NCBI RefSeq assembly: GCF_964019385.1
Contig: NC_088643.1
Coordinates: 74,753,096-74,817,095, forward strand
From: Sycon ciliatum
Lineage: Eukaryota > Porifera > Calcarea > Leucosolenida > Sycettidae
Direction: 5' to 3'
Length of the DNA stretch: 64,000 nucleotides
Of the stretch, positions 57,797-64,000 are shown piece by piece. Both the position numbers and the translations under genes were made by a program. The stretch's first letter is position 1. The number at the start of each line of letters is the position of its first letter. The notes beneath the pieces were generated by a model. The model was not told the origin of the DNA and ran no database searches. It was given only the letters and a program-made list of their open reading frames with translations.

Positions 57797-60700
57797 TTAC
57801 AAGTCCAAACGGATGGGCGCCTGAACAGCTCTAGTCGAGCGACGCGGATGAATAGCAGGAGTCGACCCAGCTGACTGCGACTCTGAAAGTGTGACTGATT
57901 CCTGTGCTGGAGGAACTGGTGAGGCAGATACGGCCGTTGGTACAGAATCAACTGAAGGCTGTAGTTCGGATGCGTCTGAATCCGGCACAGATGATGTCGA
58001 CACTGGATGGCTCAGAGGTTGACCAGATGGAACGACAGCTGGATATGCGGTTGTTGCCTGTTCTGGCGCAGCAACAGGTGGCTCCTCGGCCGGCAATCGT
58101 GGGCGGATGTGGTCACTGTGCCGTTTCCACAATCTGCCATCGGGTAGGCGCACCGTAAATGTGGCTGGGCCTAGACACTCTTCAAGAACTCCATCCATCC
58201 ATTTAGGCGAGCCCGCAAAGTTGACACAGGACACAGGGTCACCACAGCAGAAGGACGACGAGTGAGCCGGGCGGCGGTCTACGGCTGCTTGCTGTCGGCT
58301 GAAAACCTTCTTAGAAGTGTCCGGAAATGTGAGGTCAAGACGGGACCGAGGCTTATGACCCATCATGAGTTGGAATGGAGATTGACCAGTAGTTGATTGT
58401 GGCGTAAGGCGATACTGAAACAGGAACCGATACAGACGGGATTCCAAATCAGAATCACCAACAGACTTCTTCAGCGCATTCTTGACGGTTTGTACGGCAC
58501 GCTCAGCTAGACCGTTGCTGGCTGGGTGGTACGGAGATGACCGGGTATGCTTGATACCATTAACAGAACAGAATCGTTGAAATTCGTCGCTGGTGAATAC
58601 TGAGCCATTGTCGGAAACAAGTTGAAGCGGCAGTCCGTGCGTTGCAAATGTCTGACGGAGCTTGGCAATAGTTAAAGCCGAGGTTGCAGACGATACCGGG
58701 TGGACTTCAATAAACTTACTGAAACTGTCAACGATAACCAGGAGCATCTTGCCTTCAACTGGACCTGCGTAGTCGACATGCAGACGCACCCATGGTTTAC
58801 CTGGCCATTCCCAGGGATGTAGCGGCTGAAGGGCTGGTGACTTCTGAATGGCTTGGCACGGTTGGCAGCTCTTGACCTTGAGCTCTATCTCGTCGTCAAT
58901 AGATGGCCACCAGATGTAGCTGCGGGCGAGGGCTTTCATCCGGGTTATGCCCGGGTGACCTTCATGTAATTCTTCCAGGAGCGTCTCACGGCCTCTTGGT
59001 GGAATAATAACACGTGAGCCCAGCAAAAGACAGCCACTTATTACTGAAAGCTCATTACGACGACGGGAATACGCTTGATAATCCACGGGGATGTTGTCCG
59101 GCCAACCTTCTTGGACGTACTTGAGGACAAGTGACAGCACCGGATCTTTGCTCGTCCATTGAGCAATGGTGGTGGATGTGACCGGAGTGTTCTCCAGGAC
59201 AGACATCGACAGAACGACTTCGGCTGGTGTTGGGACTTCTGGTACCGATGAGGGTGATGGTAGCCGACTGAGTCCATCAGCATTACCATTGTTGCTGCCC
59301 GACTTGAACTGAAGCTGGTAGTCGTAGCTTGCTAGTAGTAGGGCCCAGCGTTGGATGCGACCACTGGCCATCGGCGGAATCGGACGATCTTCCTGAAATA
59401 GACCAAGTAGAGGCTTGTGGTCAGTCTGCAGCACAAACGAGCGGCCAAATAAATACTTATGAAAGCGCTTGACGGCGAACACCATAGCCAGGCCTTCTTT
59501 CTCGATCTGTGCATATTTCTGTTCCGCTGAGGACAATGTTCTCGATGCAAACACGACTGGATGCTCGTCTCCGTCCGCAGTGATGTGTGAGAGAACGGCA
59601 CCAATACCATACGGTGACGCATCACAACTGACGACAATTGGCATCTTCGGGTCGTAATGTACCCGGCATGGTGCTTCTAGTAGCATGGCTTTGCTTTTCT
59701 CAAAAGCAGACTGTTCACAGTCAGACCACCGCCACTGCTTCTTAGAGAGCAATTCGTACAGGGATTTCAACACAGTACTTAAGTTCCGTACAAACTTGTG
59801 ATAATAGTTAATCAAGCCCAAGTAGCTTCTGAGCTGCGATACGTTAGTCGGTGCCTTGGCGTCCAGCACATCTTGCACTTTCTCAGCTGTCGGCGTTATT
59901 CCGGTTGAATCAATGATGTGGCCGAGGAAAGAGACAGATGAACGGCCAAACACACATTTGTCCCGGTTCAAGCGCAGACCAGCCGATTCAAGACGCTCCA
60001 AGACCATTTTGACATGGAGGTCGTGTTCCTCTCGTGTTGCGCCAGATATGAGGATGTCGTCCAGGTACACTACGACCATTGGAATGTCGGCCAACAGCTG
60101 CTCCATGGTGCGCTGAAAGATACCAGGTGCAGAGGACACTCCAAAAGGCAAGCGATTATACACAAATAGGCCTTTGCTTGTGTTGATAGCCGTGAGAAGC
60201 TGAGACTGTTCGTCTAACGGTAGCTGCTGATAGGCCTGGCTGAGATCTAACTTCGTGAAGCAGCATCCTTTATTCAGTTTCACATATAAGTCTTCTATGT
60301 TGGGTAACGGATACTTGTCTGTCTTGGATGCTTGATTAATGGTACACTTGTAGTCGCCACAGATGCGTATCTGGCCATTGTTCTTTAGCACTGGCACAAT
60401 CGGTGCAGCCCAATCGGTACTCTGCACGGGGTGAATAATGTTCTCTTTCACCAGCCGGTCCAGCTCCTTCTCCACTGCCGACTTGAGTGAATAGGGAACC
60501 GACCGTGCCTTCAGAAATCGTGGCCTCACGTTACGGTCCACTGCCAGCTTGACACTGCCATGTCGCCAAGTGCCCAGGCCAGACTTGAATAGTTCCGGAT
60601 GCTTGTCCAGGATATTCTTCGGCATGTCACCAGTGACGTTGAAAACTTGGTTCCAGTTGAGCCTCAGTTTCTCCAATGCGTCCCGACCTAGCAGATTGGG

Positions 60701-61861
60701 TCCAGTGCCTTTGACCACATAATAGACCAGCTCAGCCTTGCGTCCTCCGTGGCTGGTTTCGCTTCTCACGCGGCCTACCGTTGGGATGATCTTGCCGGCA
60801 TACGTACGTAGACTGGGTAAGTCGTCAGTTTCCAGCGTCAACTGTTCCTTGGAAGCCAAATCATGGTAATGCCGTTCGTTAATCACAGTAACTGTAGCCC
60901 CGGTGTCGATCTCGAATACCATTGGGGTGCGGCCAATGCGAACAGTGCAGACATACGGGTCGACAGTACTGCTTACATGGCTGATACACACGGTGTGGTG
61001 CAGTTCCGGACAATACTCCTCACTGTTTACTGCCGAGTCTGATTCCCCCGCGTCCGGCGCTGGATTGTGCACAAAGTGTACCTTGTCCTTGGCTCTGCAC
61101 ACAGATGCGAAATGGCCCTGCTTGTGGCAGAAATTACACGACTTTCCCCAGGCAGGGCAGCTCTCTCGTCTCTCGTGCCATTGTCCGCCGCAGCCAGTGC
61201 ACTTGCGGCCAGCTTTGGGAGGCCTGTCGTTGTACGAACGCGACTTCAGCGATGATGGCGCGGACCGAAGACTGTGGACGTCTGTAGTCCTTGAGGCCGA
61301 TGTCAGCTCTGCAGCCCGCGCATCAGCGAGTTCCTCCGAAGTTGCCGTGGCTAAGAAATCAGCAAATTTCTTGTCGTTCGCCATAGTCAGCAGTTTCTTA
61401 GTGATGGATTGGCCTCGTAGCCCTTGCACGAACTGGTCCTTCAGTGCGCGATCCAAGTGGGAGTCGAATTCGCAAGTGGACGCCAGTCTCTTCAGGCGAT
61501 TTGCAAATTCCGTGACAGATTCCGTTCCTTGCCGGCACTGATGGAAACGATAGCTTTCCGCCACTAAACTCAGCTTCGGTTGGAAGTGTTTCTTGAGGAG
61601 ATCGGCTATCTCATCGAACGTTTTAGACGTTGGCTTGTCAGGAAAGCACAAGTCTTTCAGCGTCGAGTAGGTAGCTTTACCCATCAGCGCAATCAGGGCA
61701 GCCGTTTTGACCTTTCCTGCAGCAGTGACGTCGTCTGCATCGGTGGTAGCTGCCACTCCGATTCTATTTGCGGCAAAATAACACTCGAGACGATCCAAAT
61801 AATCGGAGAAGTTCTGGCCGTCAAATGGCTCCATCTGGCAGAAACTGGAGGCCATGGCCAT
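57797..61861 (-). CDS. gag-pol polyprotein of a Ty3/gypsy retrotransposon, 1,354 aa, intact
   Basis: A single uninterrupted frame. In order: a capsid-like region (about 1-200); two Cys/His clusters, the second a canonical CCHC zinc knuckle (CNFCHKQGHFASVC, 242-255); aspartic protease (FEIDTGATVTVIN, Asp319); reverse transcriptase (about 450-640) with catalytic YLDD at 599-602; RNase H (about 740-860) with CDASPYG and TDHKPL; integrase with an HHCC zinc-binding motif (about 966-1002) and a DDE core (VDYAG near 1029, SDNG near 1084, Glu near 1120 in GLAERAV); then a Pro/Ser-rich tail. All catalytic residues I can check are present. Gag and pol share one frame with no frameshift. The protein copies the RNA into DNA and integrates it. 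An intact frame and near-identical LTRs suggest a fairly young insertion. Confidence 0.96.
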   Translation of the reverse strand: MAMASSFCQMEPFDGQNFSDYLDRLECYFAANRIGVAATTDADDVTAAGKVKTAALIALMGKATYSTLKDLCFPDKPTSKTFDEIADLLKKHFQPKLSLVAESYRFHQCRQGTESVTEFANRLKRLASTCEFDSHLDRALKDQFVQGLRGQSITKKLLTMANDKKFADFLATATSEELADARAAELTSASRTTDVHSLRSAPSSLKSRSYNDRPPKAGRKCTGCGGQWHERRESCPAWGKSCNFCHKQGHFASVCRAKDKVHFVHNPAPDAGESDSAVNSEEYCPELHHTVCISHVSSTVDPYVCTVRIGRTPMVFEIDTGATVTVINERHYHDLASKEQLTLETDDLPSLRTYAGKIIPTVGRVRSETSHGGRKAELVYYVVKGTGPNLLGRDALEKLRLNWNQVFNVTGDMPKNILDKHPELFKSGLGTWRHGSVKLAVDRNVRPRFLKARSVPYSLKSAVEKELDRLVKENIIHPVQSTDWAAPIVPVLKNNGQIRICGDYKCTINQASKTDKYPLPNIEDLYVKLNKGCCFTKLDLSQAYQQLPLDEQSQLLTAINTSKGLFVYNRLPFGVSSAPGIFQRTMEQLLADIPMVVVYLDDILISGATREEHDLHVKMVLERLESAGLRLNRDKCVFGRSSVSFLGHIIDSTGITPTAEKVQDVLDAKAPTNVSQLRSYLGLINYYHKFVRNLSTVLKSLYELLSKKQWRWSDCEQSAFEKSKAMLLEAPCRVHYDPKMPIVVSCDASPYGIGAVLSHITADGDEHPVVFASRTLSSAEQKYAQIEKEGLAMVFAVKRFHKYLFGRSFVLQTDHKPLLGLFQEDRPIPPMASGRIQRWALLLASYDYQLQFKSGSNNGNADGLSRLPSPSSVPEVPTPAEVVLSMSVLENTPVTSTTIAQWTSKDPVLSLVLKYVQEGWPDNIPVDYQAYSRRRNELSVISGCLLLGSRVIIPPRGRETLLEELHEGHPGITRMKALARSYIWWPSIDDEIELKVKSCQPCQAIQKSPALQPLHPWEWPGKPWVRLHVDYAGPVEGKMLLVIVDSFSKFIEVHPVSSATSALTIAKLRQTFATHGLPLQLVSDNGSVFTSDEFQRFCSVNGIKHTRSSPYHPASNGLAERAVQTVKNALKKSVGDSDLESRLYRFLFQYRLTPQSTTGQSPFQLMMGHKPRSRLDLTFPDTSKKVFSRQQAAVDRRPAHSSSFCCGDPVSCVNFAGSPKWMDGVLEECLGPATFTVRLPDGRLWKRHSDHIRPRLPAEEPPVAAPEQATTAYPAVVPSGQPLSHPVSTSSVPDSDASELQPSVDSVPTAVSASPVPPAQESVTLSESQSAGSTPAIHPRRSTRAVQAPIRLDL

Positions 61862-61928
61862 CGTCTAATACTTTTATCTTCGTCGCCAATTATTACAACC
61901 CAGACTGAGACAAGGATGTTACCGGTAT

Positions 61929-62351
61929 CAGGGGCGTAGGAGGGGCTTTGGAAGTGGTACGACCGAAGGTCGTTGCGGCCGAAGGTCGTTGCGGCCGAAG
62001 GTCGTTGCGGCCAAAGGCCGTGTTGGAGGGGGGTCCGGGGGACCTCCCCCGGGAAAATTTTGTAAAAAAGACACAAAATCCTGCGTTCTGGGAACTTCTG
62101 GCACACTTCTACGTGTACGTAACGTCGTTCGTAGTGTGCAGTCGAGTCGAGTACAGTACTCAGTAGGGTCTACGACTACAGATGCATAACAGATCTACGA
62201 GTCTAGAAAAAGGTCAAAGTCTGATGCGCATATGCATGCCATCGATGGATCCTGATTTTTTATCACGGTTTTGCACGTTTCGGACGGACCACACTTTTCG
62301 AAAAGTGGTACGGCCATGGCCGTACCAGTCGTAGCGGGTGCTACGCCCCTG
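61929..62351. mobile_element. 423-bp MITE, ends CAGGGGCGTAG, 5-bp duplication GGTAT
   Basis: CAGGGGCGTAG and CTACGCCCCTG are exact inverted ends. GGTAT is duplicated at 61924-61928 and 62352-62356, while the other LTR has it once. The interior has three tandem GAAGGTCGTTGCGGCC units. A related partial copy is at 17382-17870. Confidence 0.88.
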
Positions 62352-62518
62352 GGTATGTATAATTCTATTCACAAAAGCCAACAACGAGGAAGTCACTTCA
62401 AGGACTCGGAAGACAGAACAACAAGGAAAGGGCAAGGAAGCACAGGTTGGCCTGCGTGCATGCAGAGTCCTAGTGACGTCTTAGTGACGTCAACACAAGA
62501 CATGTACATGGATATCAC

Positions 62519-62563
62519 CAAGAGTGCATAAACAAAAAAAAACAAAAAAAAAAAAGGACTCTT
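62519..62563. mobile_element. 45-bp micro-insertion, CAAGAGT...ACTCTT, 8-bp duplication GATATCAC
   Basis: Starts CAAGAGTGCATAAAC and ends GGACTCTT, with an A-rich interior. GATATCAC is duplicated at 62511-62518 and 62564-62571. The other LTR has one copy and no insertion. Confidence 0.85.
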
Positions 62564-62809
62564 GATATCACACTTATCAATCTTCTCAGCCTGCTGCTCC
62601 AAACTTCGTTCCACGTTTGCCATCTTGGCCGTTAGGTTCTCGTACGCCGAGGCTGCCGTCAGCTTTTGACTCGCTGCTTGCGCTAAACTGACCCTAATCT
62701 CACCGTCTTTTCTGTCCAGCTCTTGACAATACTCAGAGAATCCTTCGAGCAACCACTTCCGCCTTTCTCGACACTGCTCTGACGCTTCAGCGACTTTCGA
62801 TGTCTCCAT

Positions 62810-64000
62810 TATGAGGATGAAACACTTCTTCAGTTCTTGACTGCGCCTTCTTCATGAAATGATCAGAAATGAGCTGTGCGCAGCTCTGGGCGCAACATTT
62901 ATCTTTTTGTCCTTGTTCCAGCGCCATGTCCGCACACACACTGCGCATGTGTAAAAAGTGACATCATGCGATATGCAGCACGCTGGCCGCACATGCGCTG
63001 CCAACCTTCCACTCAGGTGACGACATGTACAGGCAACTATAGTATACATGTTATAGTACTCAGGCGACTCGCGACTGCCATCATCACGCCATCATGCGCA
63101 TACCAAAGTTGGGGAAACATCCAGCTTCCTTGCTACAATGGAGGGCTAGAGTACTGTCATTTTCTTTACCTATACCATATTTTTCGGAGTATAAGCCGCA
63201 CTGGAGTATAAGCCGCATCCATACTGGCCAACCCTCCCGGTTTTCCCGGGAAAATCCCGGGAAATCTACACTACTCCCGGGGTCTCGGGAATTTCAAGCA
63301 AACTCCCGGAAAAGTCACAGTTTTGTCTGATACAGGATTTTAGGATTTTCATGGATTCACCTCGAATGTCCCGGGTTTTTTCAAAAATATGTAAGGTGCC
63401 CTTTCGCACTTCGAACGGTGCACGGCACTTTCAAGATCTGACCAGCCTTGCCTGCAAGATCTGCACTGACAGGCGCTAGGCCGTCGCCGACTGATCGAAC
63501 TGCACAGCAGGGTCGAACTGTGCTGTACGCAGATCTGCAGAGTCGATCGATTTTTTGGCGGGAAAAGTTCTTTTTCACTTGTTTTTGTGCCATCCAGGGA
63601 TTTTGAGAGAAATCCAGGGATTCTGCATGTCTTGTCAAGGGATTGAGATTTTGGTGATAGTCAGTATGTGCATCCCCCATTTTTCGCCACGAAATACAGA
63701 CATAATTATTATCTTCGTTAATTTGATCATTGGAGTATCAGTCGCAACCCCATTCTTTTGAGTGAATTTTGAGTGTTCAAAGTGTGGCTTATACTCCGGA
63801 AATACGATACCCATGCAAGGCTGATCTCTAGGGCACTACAGATCTGAGTTAGTTATGATGTCCTCATGATGGCAAAGAATTTGATCAAAATTAGAGATGC
63901 TGTAAACTCTGAAGCCGTTCCTCCCATTCACCTGGGTTGTTTCGCCATGTGAATGAAGGGCGTTTCTCGCTTCTTGTCATGAAGTTGTATGACTGGGTGA
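62810..64000. other. non-genic right flank
   Basis: No gene recognised. It presumably includes the promoter of the split coiled-coil gene just right of 62810. The rest is the repeat at 63173-63810 and unrecognised sequence. Confidence 0.4.
63173..63810. mobile_element. inverted-repeat element, TACC(A/G)TATTT..GGAGTATAAGC ends, with an internal insert
   Basis: TACCATATTTTTCGGAGTAT and AAGCCGCAC at the left are mirrored by GTGTGGCTTATACTCCGGAA and ATACGATA at the right. The interior contains repeated CCCGGGAA/TTCCCGGG motifs (63235-63320), probably another element inserted in it. Confidence 0.7.

Larger units (their letters stand above)
55925..62572 (-). mobile_element. full-length Ty3/gypsy LTR retrotransposon
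   Basis: The LTRs are at 55925-57646 (3' LTR in element sense) and 61891-62572 (5' LTR). Without insertions each is about 200 bp and the two are nearly identical. The host duplication is CTTAT at 55920-55924 and 62573-62577. In element sense the LTR starts TGTGATATCC and ends GTTGTAATA. A primer-binding-like site ATTGGCGACGAAG follows the 5' LTR (61878-61890). A polypurine tract AGGGTTGGAGGGA (57647-57659) precedes the 3' LTR. There is one gag-pol frame and no envelope-like frame. Each LTR carries a different DNA transposon, and the 5' LTR also a micro-insertion. Confidence 0.92.
61891..62572 (-). repeat. 5' LTR with two secondary insertions
   Basis: LTR core pieces 61891-61928, 62357-62518 and the last base or bases before 62573 match the 3' LTR. 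A 423-bp element and a 45-bp micro-insertion interrupt them. It should contain the retrotransposon promoter. Confidence 0.9.
55722..62809 (-). pseudogene. short coiled-coil protein gene split by a retrotransposon
   Basis: The minus strand from ATG 62809 encodes METSKVAEASEQCRERRKWL... to ...EQQAEKIDK at 62573. The retrotransposon follows. The frame then resumes at 55919 with LASAY, two QQA(D/E)K repeats, LNEKIENLAG and SHFGIS, and a stop at 55722. Removing the element and one copy of CTTAT restores a continuous 145-codon frame (237 + 198 bases). Two in-frame stops (TAG and TAA at Gln/Glu-like positions) lie in the distal part, so the locus has decayed. The peptide is charged with heptad-like QQAEKIDK repeats, a coiled coil of unknown function. 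It could be host-derived or from another element. Confidence 0.7.

Noticed and set aside
57904-61541. Plus-strand frames inside the retrotransposon
   Set aside because: They are shadows of the intact minus-strand gag-pol frame.

Overview
This is animal nuclear DNA, most likely from an invertebrate. Protein-coding genes are split into many short exons with GT..AG introns of a few hundred to about 1,600 bases. The products are metazoan housekeeping proteins, a 5S rRNA gene and a tRNA-Val are present, and the spaces between exons are packed with microsatellites and short inverted-repeat transposons. I cannot name the species.

Layout. 1-9.6 kb is repeat territory: a dead LINE reverse-transcriptase fragment, a 5S rRNA gene at the head of a repeat, a second copy of that repeat with a broken 5S, a 1.1-kb repeat present twice in opposite orientation, and about 2.2 kb of CT/TCTG-rich satellite. 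9.6-16.1 kb (minus) is a six-exon gene for a GOLIM4/GOLM-like Golgi membrane protein. 20.3-32.5 kb (minus) is a 21-exon MRE11 gene of 717 codons, with a tRNA-Val gene inside one intron. PGAP2 (plus, intronless, 33.3-34.0 kb) diverges from MRE11. SMNDC1/SPF30 (minus, 10 exons, 36.4-42.2 kb) diverges from a three-exon dual-specificity phosphatase (plus, 43.0-45.2 kb). A second, paralogous phosphatase exon lies at 54.6 kb; its catalytic-loop exon is not found, and a possible first exon lies at 49.6 kb. 45.9-53.3 kb is a dense nest of DNA-transposon remnants. 53.7-54.5 kb is a dead Ty3/gypsy fragment. 55.7-62.8 kb is a short coiled-coil gene cut in two by a full-length Ty3/gypsy retrotransposon with an intact 1,354-codon gag-pol frame.

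Exon models were built by hand from splice sites, reading-phase continuity and recognisable family motifs. Every join in MRE11, SMNDC1, the GOLIM4-like gene and the first phosphatase keeps frame (2,154, 837, 1,911 and 699 coding bases, all multiples of three).

The most novel signal is a family of three minute insertions of 31, 45 and 61 bp. All begin CAAGAGT and end ACTCTT, and each is flanked by an 8-bp direct repeat that starts GAT. Two of them can be compared with an uninterrupted sister sequence inside this same window.
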